Shown here piece by piece: positions 16,916-27,560 of a stretch of 64,000 nt of DNA (position 1 is the stretch's first letter; the number at the start of each line of letters is the position of its first letter). Both the position numbers and the translations under genes were made by a program. Source of the DNA: Tatlockia sp. (lineage in GTDB: Bacteria; Pseudomonadota; Gammaproteobacteria; Legionellales; Legionellaceae); contig JACCWI010000024.1 of assembly GCA_013697725.1 (NCBI GenBank), positions 1 through 64,000 of the forward strand. Reading direction: 5' to 3'. The notes under the pieces are model-generated. The model ran no database searches, was not told the DNA's origin, and saw only the letters and a program-made list of their open reading frames with translations.

Positions 16916-18267
16916 TTAGCATGATGCGGATCAAAGGCATCTCTCAAAGCATCAGCAAATAAGTTTGAGGCTAATACCAAAATAAACATCAAGGAAAAAG
17001 CAGCTAGCATGGGCCACCAGACGATTGGTTCCCTTGCTAGTTCAAGTCTTGCTCCATTGATCATATTGCCCCAACTTATTGTCATCGGTGATACGCCCAC
17101 ACCGACATAAGATAAAACGGCTTCCGCTAAAACTAAAAAGCTGAAATCTAAAACCAGAGTTATCAGAACAATATGCATGACATTGGGTAAAAGATGTTTG
17201 CGCAAGATAGTAAAGGCACTGGAACCTAAGGCTCTTGCAGCCAGAACGTAATCAACTTCTCTTAATTTTAAAGCTTCTGCTCTTAATAATCGACAGAGAC
17301 TTGTCCAGCTGGTAACTCCCAATATTAAACACAGTACGAGCAAACGCGCATCGGCACTTTTTGAAAGTGTAGTAAATTGTTCGGGATGATTTGCTATATA
17401 GGTTTGCATTGATAAAACCGTAGCGGTTATCAATAACACACCAGGTATTGAGCTTAGTGTGATATAGATATACTGAATGATATCATCAATTAATCCGCCA
17501 AAATAACCGGCACTAATGCCAAAAATCAGAGCCAAAGGCAACATAAACAAGGTAGTAAGAATTCCAATAACCAAGCCTGTACGAATGCTTTTCACGGTGT
17601 AATAAAAAATATCTTGGCCAATTTTCCCCGTTCCTAACAGATGTAAATGGCGGGATATCCAATAACTGGCAAACACCACAAAGATACAAATAAATAAAGT
17701 TGCCAAACCCACCGCGGCAGTTTTTGAAGGCAAAATTTTAAAATCACCCCATATCAGTCTGCGTCCTATGCTAATAGTTAACCAAAACAAGACTAGACAA
17801 ACTAAGGCACTTATTAAAGCCTTAGCAATTATTCGTACAAGAAACTGTTTTTTTATTGAATTATTTTTTATCGTATCTGCCGGATAGGTCAAACGCGGAT
17901 AAATTTGCTGGGCAAGGCCATTGACTAAAATAGTTTCTATAGAATAAAGATTTAACGCGAGCGGCATTGAATAGGTTTTTTCATAGCTATTACCCAAGGG
18001 CGCAAGCAGACGATCAAGAACAGTGTCATTTTCAATCGCTGAAATTTCAGAATTAGAATTCGAACGGTTAGGGCTTATATGAATAGAGTCAAGAAGACCC
18101 ACTGCGAAAAAAAATAATAAAATAATCCCCGCACTAACCGCTATAGGTCGATGGCTAATTCGTGAAAAGGAACGTCGAGTATGTTCTTTTCTAAGGCTAA
18201 ATAAAGTGATAATCAGGCTAATCATTAATACTGCCAAAAAACATTTATCTGTCCACAATAATTCCAT
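16912..18267 (-). CDS. Oligopeptide ABC transporter permease, DppC/OppC type
   Basis: This inner-membrane permease of about 451 residues has its BPD_transp_1 domain in the C-terminal 280 residues, including the ATPase-coupling loop with VDYVLAARALGSS and the GLID/SSIPGVLL helices. The N-terminal half is longer than usual (about 150 extra residues with two more helices and an acidic, Asn/Ser-rich loop near 60-85). It is coupled to the upstream permease by TGATG. No ATPase gene follows; the next gene is on the other strand. Confidence 0.88.
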   Translation of the reverse strand: MELLWTDKCFLAVLMISLIITLFSLRKEHTRRSFSRISHRPIAVSAGIILLFFFAVGLLDSIHISPNRSNSNSEISAIENDTVLDRLLAPLGNSYEKTYSMPLALNLYSIETILVNGLAQQIYPRLTYPADTIKNNSIKKQFLVRIIAKALISALVCLVLFWLTISIGRRLIWGDFKILPSKTAAVGLATLFICIFVVFASYWISRHLHLLGTGKIGQDIFYYTVKSIRTGLVIGILTTLFMLPLALIFGISAGYFGGLIDDIIQYIYITLSSIPGVLLITATVLSMQTYIANHPEQFTTLSKSADARLLVLCLILGVTSWTSLCRLLRAEALKLREVDYVLAARALGSSAFTILRKHLLPNVMHIVLITLVLDFSFLVLAEAVLSYVGVGVSPMTISWGNMINGARLELAREPIVWWPMLAAFSLMFILVLASNLFADALRDAFDPHHAN

Positions 18268-19244
18268 CAACTAAACCTCACTCTTGGATCAACAAGGGTA
18301 TAGGAAATATCGGTTAGAATTAAGCCTAAGATATAGAGAACTGAACCGAGATAAACCATGGCTCGAACTATCGCAAAATCTTGCTGTTGAATAGCATCAA
18401 TAATATAACTTCCCAAACCTGGCACGCCAAAAAAAGATTCTAAAACCAAGCTACCCATAAAAAGAGAAGGAATGAGTACCACCACGCCAGTTAAAATGGG
18501 AAGCATCGTATTTTTTAAAACGTGATGAAATAAAACTTTAACCTCAGACAATCCTTTAGCACGTGCAGTTTTCACGTATTCCTTATTTAGCTCTTCTAAA
18601 AACAAAGATCGATACCAACGAGAACCAGCACCAAGTCCTGCCAGTACAGCTACTATAACGGGTAGTACCACAAATTTTATACTATCCAAGCCGCCATCGT
18701 AACCTGAAATAGGAACCAACCGTAGAACCTTACCAAAGATATATTGCCCGCCGATAATATAAAAAAGACTGGAGATTGACATCAATACTATACAAAAAAT
18801 GACAGCGCTCAAATCAAGATATGAGGTTCGAAAAAAAGCCATGGACATGGCAAAAACTATATCGGCAAACATACCAAAAATCAGTATTGGGATTGCTATC
18901 GCCAGACTTGGCCACATTCGATGAGAGATATCATAAGCAATATCTCTTCCTCCATCAGACATGCCGAAATCAAAGACAAACAAGCGCAAAGACTTCTGAA
19001 AGAATAATGTTTGACTCAAATGTTGCAAGCCCGGCTTCTCTGTATTATAAAAAAGTGGTAAATCATAACCACGTTGTGCTTTCCACTGAGAAATTGCCTC
19101 GGGTTTGACATGCTTTTGCCCTAACTGCATGCGTGCCATATCGTCGGGGGAATTGACTAAGAAAAATAAAGAAAAAGTAATGAGGTTAATACCCAATAAA
19201 ATAGGGATTGCATAAACAAGTCGTCGCAATAAATAATAAATCAT
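18267..19244 (-). CDS. Oligopeptide ABC transporter permease, DppB/OppB type
   Basis: This 325-residue permease starts MIYYLLRRLVYAIPILLGINLITF, the classic OppB first helix, so I chose the ATG at 19244, which overlaps the binding-protein stop as ATGA. The longer frame to 19346 is not needed. The EAA-type coupling loop KEYVKTARAKGLSEVKVLFHH is present, as is the C-terminal DLSYTLVDPRVR-type end (here DISYTLVDPRVRFS). It forms the membrane pore with the OppC-like partner. Confidence 0.92.
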   Translation of the reverse strand: MIYYLLRRLVYAIPILLGINLITFSLFFLVNSPDDMARMQLGQKHVKPEAISQWKAQRGYDLPLFYNTEKPGLQHLSQTLFFQKSLRLFVFDFGMSDGGRDIAYDISHRMWPSLAIAIPILIFGMFADIVFAMSMAFFRTSYLDLSAVIFCIVLMSISSLFYIIGGQYIFGKVLRLVPISGYDGGLDSIKFVVLPVIVAVLAGLGAGSRWYRSLFLEELNKEYVKTARAKGLSEVKVLFHHVLKNTMLPILTGVVVLIPSLFMGSLVLESFFGVPGLGSYIIDAIQQQDFAIVRAMVYLGSVLYILGLILTDISYTLVDPRVRFS

Positions 19245-21412
19245 AATTTGAGCCTCGCTGCCGGCATTCGTTCTTTTTTCCGATAAGCAAAAAACAACGG
19301 TAAAAGAGACATTACAATAAAAATTAGCAGCAAAGCGATAGGCCACAAGATTGGCTTATTCCATTCAGCACGTAATTTGTTGCGCAAAGGTACATCAACT
19401 GCAATATATTTCAGTGAATCCAAACTTAGAGTATTGGGTTTTGTTTTAGAAACCCATTGCTGGGTTAAAAGCAAGGTTCGTGAATTGACTCCCCAAACCC
19501 AAGGCGCTTCGTATCTTAGAAGCTCAACCATTTCATCAATAAGTTTTTTTCTTACCTCATCATCAGGACGATTTTTCATAAGCTCAAATAAATTATCAAA
19601 GCGCTCTGAACTGAAATTGGCTGCATTTTCACCTCCAAATTTAGCTTTGCCATTTCTACTGTAAAACATGAATAGAAAATTCTCTGGATCAGGATAATCA
19701 ACATTCCAAGCCCAGGAAAAAATTTGAGTATTACCACTGCGCATCTTGTCTTGAAAGCGATTGTACTGAGTCGCGCGTACATTTAAGTCAATACCAATCT
19801 TAGCAAATTGCTTGCGCATCCAGTCAAGTTGGGCTTTATCATCCGGGCCACCGCTAATGGCAACGTCATAGTTTAACACCAGGGCTTTTCCAGTTGCCGG
19901 ATCTCTTCCCTCAGGGTAACCGGCTTCTCGAAGCAATGCTTTTGCCTCGGAAATTGGACGACGCTTTGCTTTGTTTCCGTCCCAGCGATAAACATAGGGA
20001 TTAATTCCTTCCTTGCCGTCTTTATAACCAAAAAGCCCCGGAGGTATTGGGCCTTGAGCCGCCCTACCCCTCCCATTTAAAAAAATTGCAATATTTTCAT
20101 CATAGTTAATGGCTATAGAAAGAGCCAAACGTAACTTTCTAGCTTGTTCAGAACGACCACCCACTGATTTATCAAGCATGTTAAAACCTAAATAATAAAC
20201 CGTGGCATCAATCGTTTGAGTAAGGTTCATTTTTCTGTCAAGCATAGCTTGGGTTAATTTAGGCTCTCCACTGCGACTAAGCTGTATTGCCTGGTCAAAG
20301 CTATCTGCACTAAGCCCCGAAGCATCGTAATAGCCTTGTTGAAACTTAGACCATCTCGGTATTGATTCTTTTTCAAGGGTATAAATCGCCTGATCGATTA
20401 AGGGTAATAGTTCACCAGCATGATGTAAATAGCCGCTAAATACATCAGCCATAGAACCATTAGTTGGAAAATAATCTTTACGAAAATTAGGATTGCGCTT
20501 TAGAACAATTCGACTATTAGGATTATTTTCACTCAACATAAAAGGTCCTGTTCCGATAGGATACCAACCAAAGCTTAGATTTTTGTCATTCATTCCTATT
20601 TGCGAATAGAAACGATCGGCCTCCCAAGGAATGGGTGAAAAAAATGGCATGGTTAGCCAGAAGATAAATTGAGTATATTGACCTTTTAATTGGATACTAA
20701 AAGTATAATCATCAATTTTTTGCACGCCTGCCAAAGGATATTTTTTTAGATCAATATAGTTGTTGATTTTAGCAGATTGAGACAGTTGACTACCGTATTC
20801 ACGAAATCCCACTATATGCTCACTCATTAAGCCATAAATTGATGAATTTACATCGGGATTTGCCAAGCGTTTAATTTGGTAAATATAATCATCTGCTTTT
20901 AATTCTCGAGTTCCTGTCTTGGGGAAATCGGAGAGTTGGTTAATATCATTGGTTTCTAAAAAATCTTCCGGCAAATTTAAATAGAGATACTCACCCTTTT
21001 TATTCTTTGCTAAAGCGGGATGGGGTTGAAAAAAAACACCAGATTTTATGCTAATAGTGTAAATGCTATAAGCAATTTCCTCATTATTTTTTACTAGCTG
21101 ATTTGCCTTATTATAAAACCGAACTTCCGGCATTTTTGCAGCGGTTTGCGCTATCATTTTAAAGGGACGAAGAAGGTAATCATATTGTAATAGAGGCTCA
21201 TAAATTTGCATGATAAACAGGTATTCATTACTTGAATAAGCACGCGCAGGATCTAGTGTTTTTGGTTGCTCACGAAAGGAGGAGTAGTAGATTTTTTGAT
21301 TTTCTTCGCTTTTTGGATAAGGGTTATTAAAAACCCAACTATTAGCAAAAAGCGGCAGCATAACGCAAATTAATAAGGTGAAAACCAGTCCTTGTGGGCG
21401 AAGTCTTTTCAA
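19241..21412 (-). CDS. Membrane-anchored family 5 extracellular solute-binding protein (OppA-like)
   Basis: This is a peptide-type solute-binding protein of about 723 residues. I place the start at TTG 21412, nine bases after AAGGGAA, directly before a signal sequence (LKRLRPQGLVFTLLICVMLP). The SBP_bac_5 core shows FREQPKTLDPARAYSSNEYLFIMQIYEPLL near the start and WAWNVDYPDPENFLFMFYS near the end. Unusually, the C-terminus has its own membrane helix (about 690-712, PILWPIALLLIFIVMSLLPLFFAY) and a basic tail, so the protein is likely tethered at the periplasmic face. It is the first gene of a binding protein-permease-permease operon. Confidence 0.88.
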   Translation of the reverse strand: MKRLRPQGLVFTLLICVMLPLFANSWVFNNPYPKSEENQKIYYSSFREQPKTLDPARAYSSNEYLFIMQIYEPLLQYDYLLRPFKMIAQTAAKMPEVRFYNKANQLVKNNEEIAYSIYTISIKSGVFFQPHPALAKNKKGEYLYLNLPEDFLETNDINQLSDFPKTGTRELKADDYIYQIKRLANPDVNSSIYGLMSEHIVGFREYGSQLSQSAKINNYIDLKKYPLAGVQKIDDYTFSIQLKGQYTQFIFWLTMPFFSPIPWEADRFYSQIGMNDKNLSFGWYPIGTGPFMLSENNPNSRIVLKRNPNFRKDYFPTNGSMADVFSGYLHHAGELLPLIDQAIYTLEKESIPRWSKFQQGYYDASGLSADSFDQAIQLSRSGEPKLTQAMLDRKMNLTQTIDATVYYLGFNMLDKSVGGRSEQARKLRLALSIAINYDENIAIFLNGRGRAAQGPIPPGLFGYKDGKEGINPYVYRWDGNKAKRRPISEAKALLREAGYPEGRDPATGKALVLNYDVAISGGPDDKAQLDWMRKQFAKIGIDLNVRATQYNRFQDKMRSGNTQIFSWAWNVDYPDPENFLFMFYSRNGKAKFGGENAANFSSERFDNLFELMKNRPDDEVRKKLIDEMVELLRYEAPWVWGVNSRTLLLTQQWVSKTKPNTLSLDSLKYIAVDVPLRNKLRAEWNKPILWPIALLLIFIVMSLLPLFFAYRKKERMPAARLKL

Positions 21413-21488
21413 TCTATATTCCCTTTCATCGAGACCAACAATATTTCCTATCAAAAGACATCTCTACCTCACGATCTGAGGAAGAATT

Positions 21489-23576
<2,088 letters not shown>

Positions 23577-23659
23577 TTAAAAACTTGAAACTTATTCTAA
23601 CATCATAATCTTAACTGATAGAAGCTTGCTGACAGTGGATTAACTATGATATAAATCGC

Positions 23660-24586
23660 ATGCCTCAAATTAGATCAAATTGGAGAATTAAGTTGACACG
23701 AGTCCTCGCCTGTTTTCTTTTATTTATTTCAGCAAGCACTTCATTTTCCGCAAATAACTCTGAAAATTTTGGTATTGCATTCGTTCACGGTACCAATGAT
23801 CATCGATTAGATGCAGAATCGGAATATTGGAAAAAAGACTTTACCGATTCATTGGCCGCGGTGCTTCCTAAACCTGAAAATAAGGTTATTATTCATTGTG
23901 ACTTTACGCATTACATGTGGGATGAAGCCACCTCAGGCTGTGTTGCTCAGCAGTTACTTGAGTTTGTTGATAGTCAGCAAATCACCAAATTAGTGGTTTA
24001 CACACATTCCAATGGTGGCAATGTTACTCGGTTTATTCTCTCGAATCCTACTTATGATCCGCGTTTTATGCGTTTAGCAAAAATTATTCATCAAGTCATT
24101 GCCCTAGCCCCTTCAAGTGGAGGCACTTCACTTGCTGATGATGCTATTAATGGCAGTCGCTTTGAAGCTGGGCTTGGATGGTTATTGGGTTATGCTCACA
24201 ACGCCGTTAAGCAACAACGCGTTGGTGATATGGCTATCTATAATGATGAAGTTATCTTCGGTACAGAAGGGCGCCCTTCTCTCCCTGTTCCTTTTCGCGT
24301 GATTGTAGGTACAGATGTAATTGCTTCACCATTCAAACCTTCTAGCTATTGCAATGGTTATCTGCTTAATGCCAGTTTAAAACTAATTCAAACTTATCTG
24401 ACTTCTTGCTCGGATGGTTATCTGGATTGCAGTTCACAAGCCCAAGCCGGCACAATTTGGTTTTATGATCATGATAAAACAACCGATCAATCACCATTAA
24501 ATCATAATCAAAGTCGCCATTCTTGTTTTGGTGTTGACCAAATCCTTCGTAATGACCTAGTTCAAACTCAAGGGGCAATGCAATGA
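23660..24586 (+). CDS. Secreted alpha/beta-hydrolase (lipase/esterase-like)
   Basis: This 308-residue exported protein has a hydrophobic signal (about 15-28, LACFLLFISASTSF). The mature part begins with GIAFVHGTNDHR, an oxyanion-hole-like HG motif, and contains VVYTHSNGGNV with the probable nucleophile Ser117 in a non-canonical H-S-N-G-G elbow; APSSGG follows. A late His (for example in YDHDK or NHNQSRH) could complete the triad. It may be a type II-secreted lipase or esterase. The ATG at 23660 lacks a ribosome site; a TTG at 23693 behind GGAG, leaving the same signal, is the likely alternative. It overlaps the next gene by ATGA. Confidence 0.72.
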   Translation: MPQIRSNWRIKLTRVLACFLLFISASTSFSANNSENFGIAFVHGTNDHRLDAESEYWKKDFTDSLAAVLPKPENKVIIHCDFTHYMWDEATSGCVAQQLLEFVDSQQITKLVVYTHSNGGNVTRFILSNPTYDPRFMRLAKIIHQVIALAPSSGGTSLADDAINGSRFEAGLGWLLGYAHNAVKQQRVGDMAIYNDEVIFGTEGRPSLPVPFRVIVGTDVIASPFKPSSYCNGYLLNASLKLIQTYLTSCSDGYLDCSSQAQAGTIWFYDHDKTTDQSPLNHNQSRHSCFGVDQILRNDLVQTQGAMQ

Positions 24587-25779
24587 GAGCAAAAATTTTC
24601 ATTTTATCAGGACTTTTTTTACTAACTGAACAAACCCTAGCTTTCAATTTACCCAATCCTTTGGCTATTAAAGCTTATGAATGCCCTAAGTGCAGAAGCT
24701 CATCGCAAGAAACTATGACTATAAGTTGGCCTTTATCTTCTTTGAATCTTGATCATGACACACTGCATCAGCAATCGAGCCGTAAATATCAAATCAAAGT
24801 GAGTTTAAAACAATTGCAACAAGGGGTAAGTATTCATACCCTGGCTCCAAAAGCCTTAATTCGGATTTCTCCCGTGAATCCACAATCAACATTAAAACCT
24901 ACATTTCAAATTAAGAGCACTAATTCATTAAAGCTCTCTTTAATGGACGCGTCTTCGCTTTTTGCAAAGGAAGAAGGTTTAAAAGAAACAGCTTTTACAG
25001 AAAATACCTTGGCTATTGCAAAACTCAAACCTGAACTTGGCTCGGGGGAATTTATTCTTTCAAGCCCTGATAAAACCTTAACTAAGGCTGAGGCTGAAGA
25101 TAGCTATTTTATTCAAGTTTTTGATGCCAACTCAACTACTGAATTATCTATTCGAACTGATAAAGCGCGTTATCAGTGGGGTGACAATTTAAAAGCAATC
25201 TTCTCTCTGCACGATAAAAATACTAATCATTTAATTGAGACAATTGACGTATTTTTGACAAATCCTGAGGGAGAAAAAATTCCCTTAAAGCCAGAACCCA
25301 ATGAAGATGGCAGCTATGAGGTAAGCTATCCTCTTGTTTCTGAAAAAAATGACAACGGTGAAAATTGGTATATCACTTCCAGTGTGAGCGGAATGGTAGG
25401 CAAACGAAAGGTTGAGCGTCAAAGTCATAGTGCTTTTTCTTACACCATACCTTCAGCAGCATTAAGAAGTCTGAAAAAAAATCCAGAAAAGGCTTTTGGA
25501 TTTACCGCGGAAATTGAAGTGGCAACGGCAAGCCGCTATGCTTTGCAAGCCGTTCTTTTCGGTACTGATGCTCAGGGAAAACTGCATCCCATTCAGACCG
25601 CGCAAACAGCATCCTGGTTAACTGAAGGATTAAATAATTTTAATTTTTCTTTTGACTCCAATCTTAAATCTGATTATAAAGAACCTTACTATTTAGGTTA
25701 CCTTCGTTTAACAGATTACGGCCAACATAAACCTGTTTATATTTACGATGAACCTATTGCGCTATCTAACCTAGGGTAA
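24583..25779 (+). CDS. Exported protein, possibly of the Legionella DUF4785 type
   Basis: This 398-residue protein has a signal peptide (MRAKIFILSGLFLLTEQTLA). The mature N-terminus contains CPKC, and the rest is beta-rich with an Ig-like middle (IRTDKARYQWGDNLKAIFSL...) and C-terminal strands. The layout resembles exported Legionella proteins that I recall as DUF4785; no enzymatic motif is visible. It is coupled by ATGA to the upstream hydrolase, and both carry signal peptides, so they may act together outside the cytoplasm. Function is unknown. Confidence 0.65.
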   Translation: MRAKIFILSGLFLLTEQTLAFNLPNPLAIKAYECPKCRSSSQETMTISWPLSSLNLDHDTLHQQSSRKYQIKVSLKQLQQGVSIHTLAPKALIRISPVNPQSTLKPTFQIKSTNSLKLSLMDASSLFAKEEGLKETAFTENTLAIAKLKPELGSGEFILSSPDKTLTKAEAEDSYFIQVFDANSTTELSIRTDKARYQWGDNLKAIFSLHDKNTNHLIETIDVFLTNPEGEKIPLKPEPNEDGSYEVSYPLVSEKNDNGENWYITSSVSGMVGKRKVERQSHSAFSYTIPSAALRSLKKNPEKAFGFTAEIEVATASRYALQAVLFGTDAQGKLHPIQTAQTASWLTEGLNNFNFSFDSNLKSDYKEPYYLGYLRLTDYGQHKPVYIYDEPIALSNLG

Positions 25780-25781
25780 AC

Positions 25782-27056
25782 ATGCTTCAACATATTTCTA
25801 AGTTGTCTCTTCTAGAGGGCGTTGCGCTTGCAATTGCCCTGCAAAGTATTTTAATTTTATTGATTATCTATCGTCAGAGCCGTCAAGGTCTTTTAGTGCA
25901 GGCCGCTTATGAGCAATTTGAACAATCCTTGGGTTCTCAGTTTCAAGAGTTAAAACAAAAGTTGCAGCAAGACTATCAAGCAAGTCAGTTCAGTATTCAT
26001 GAACAAATTACCCAAGGACAATTAACCAATCAACGGCTTATTAGTGAGATTATCCAAGGACAAATGACTGATGTACGTGAACAAATGACGCATAGCTTTT
26101 TACAGCATACAGGCGCTATAACTTCGCATTTACAGTCTTTAACTGAAGAAATAAGAAACCATCTGCACAATTTAACACAGCAAGTGAATAGTCGTTTGAA
26201 TGAAGGATTTGAAAAAACCTCATCAACCTTTACCGATGTGGTGAAACGTTTAACCATCATTGATGAGGCGCAGAAAAAAATTACAGAGTTATCCTCACAT
26301 GTGGTCAGTCTACAAGATGTCTTAGTGGATAAACGTGCACGAGGCGCTTTTGGTGAGGTTCAGTTAGCTTCCTTGATTGCGAATATGATGCCAAGTAATC
26401 ACTATCGCTTGCAGCATACACTCAGTAATCAAAAAAGAGCCGACTGCATTTTATTTTTACCTGAACCAACTGGCCATGTTGTTATCGATGCCAAATTCCC
26501 TTTAGAAAATTATCAAAGATTAATGAATCTTGATGCCGTTTCTCATGAAAGAAAACCTTTGCAACAACAGTTCCGTCAGGATTTACAAAAACACATCAAA
26601 GATATCGCAGAAAAATATATAATTCCGAACGAGACTACTGATGGCGCAATTATGTTCATACCGGCTGAGGCGATTTTTGCAGAAGTCCATTCTAACTATC
26701 CCGAGGTTATCAGTCTTGCCCAGCGGCTCAAGGTCTGGCTAGTTTCACCTTCGACTCTAATGGCTGTACTCACTACAGCACGCGCTGTTTTAAAAGATGA
26801 TGCGACTCGTAAACAAGTCCACATTATACAAAAGCATTTGCATGATCTAGCCGATGATTTCCAACGATTTGATAAGCGCATGGACAAACTTTCAAAGCAC
26901 ATTGATTTAGCTCATCAAGATGTTTCTGAGGTTAATATTTCTGCTAAAAAAATATCACAACGCTTTCAAAGAATTGAGTCTGTTGAATTAGCAGTTCAGG
27001 AACTTGAAGTGGTTACAGCAGAGTTAAGCGAGGAACTCGCTTCTTCTGTTGTCTAG
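25782..27056 (+). CDS. rmuC: DNA recombination protein RmuC
   Basis: This 424-residue protein has an N-terminal membrane helix (about 14-30), a long Gln-rich coiled coil (about 40-170) and the RmuC PD-(D/E)XK-like domain with RARGAFGEVQL, HVVIDAKFPLENYQRL and the GAIMFIPAEAIFAEVHSNY block. RmuC limits sequence inversions at inverted repeats. It starts two bases after the upstream stop. The domain is complete. Confidence 0.94.
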   Translation: MLQHISKLSLLEGVALAIALQSILILLIIYRQSRQGLLVQAAYEQFEQSLGSQFQELKQKLQQDYQASQFSIHEQITQGQLTNQRLISEIIQGQMTDVREQMTHSFLQHTGAITSHLQSLTEEIRNHLHNLTQQVNSRLNEGFEKTSSTFTDVVKRLTIIDEAQKKITELSSHVVSLQDVLVDKRARGAFGEVQLASLIANMMPSNHYRLQHTLSNQKRADCILFLPEPTGHVVIDAKFPLENYQRLMNLDAVSHERKPLQQQFRQDLQKHIKDIAEKYIIPNETTDGAIMFIPAEAIFAEVHSNYPEVISLAQRLKVWLVSPSTLMAVLTTARAVLKDDATRKQVHIIQKHLHDLADDFQRFDKRMDKLSKHIDLAHQDVSEVNISAKKISQRFQRIESVELAVQELEVVTAELSEELASSVV

Positions 27057-27061
27057 TATCT

Positions 27062-27433
27062 AATACTTATTTGATTGGTAATTAAGATATGCATTTAAAA
27101 AATTTTTTCTTAATCACAAAAAATCAAATCATTTCACTGTCACCTATGTATGACCTACTCAATTCAACCATTGCTCTTAATAGCAAGGAGGAATTGGCTC
27201 TGCCTTTGAATGGTAAAAAAAATAATTTAAGACGAAAAGATTTAATCGATTATTTCGCAGTTGAGCGCTTGGATTTAAATCAAAAAATCATTAACAAAGT
27301 ACTATTGGAAATTCAACTAGCCATCCCTTTATGGAAAAAATTATTAAGCTATAGTTTCCTATCTCCTGTTATGCAAAAAAAATATATTTCTTTGCTCGAT
27401 GACCGAACTCAAATATTAGAATTTCAATTTTAA
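27062..27433 (+). pseudogene. HipA/HipT-family kinase remnant (C-terminal third only)
   Basis: The ATG frame at 27089 encodes 114 residues beginning MHLKNF, the catalytic-loop end of HipA-family Ser/Thr kinases (N-x-D-x-H-x-KNF), then LSPMYDLLNS, ELALPLNGKK and LRRKDLIDYFAVERL, typical of the C-terminal lobe. In the same frame upstream the sequence reads YLIGN, a TAA stop, then D-M-H-L-K-N-F, so the catalytic loop is interrupted by a nonsense codon. Upstream of that the frame is cut off by the rmuC stop at 27056. The ATP-binding N-lobe and any HipB-like antitoxin are absent. It is a decayed toxin-antitoxin gene and cannot be an active kinase. Confidence 0.72.
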
Positions 27434-27506
27434 CATCGCTTTAATCTGAGATTGACTCATGGCCTAAGGGAACGGTATTCTCAAAACCTCAAATTATTCA
27501 TAATTT

Positions 27507-27531
27507 ATCAGGAGAATTTTTATTCCCTGAT
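27507..27531. other. Hairpin upstream of the Ser-rich effector candidate
   Basis: ATCAGG and GAAT (5' arm, one bulged A) pair with ATTC and CCTGAT around a TTTT loop, 30 bases before the ATG at 27561. It has no following T-run, so terminator function is doubtful; it could lie in the 5' leader of the gene. Confidence 0.35.
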
Positions 27532-27560
27532 TTAGCAATTAGTTAGATAGGACCTGATTT

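Noticed and set aside
24366..24656. 96-residue minus-strand ORF opposite the hydrolase and exported-protein genes
   Set aside because: It lies antisense to two well-supported coding regions, has no family similarity and no ribosome site.
27062..27433. Intact small gene of 114 residues
   Set aside because: It starts inside the kinase catalytic loop and homology continues upstream across a stop codon, so it reads as a truncated gene.
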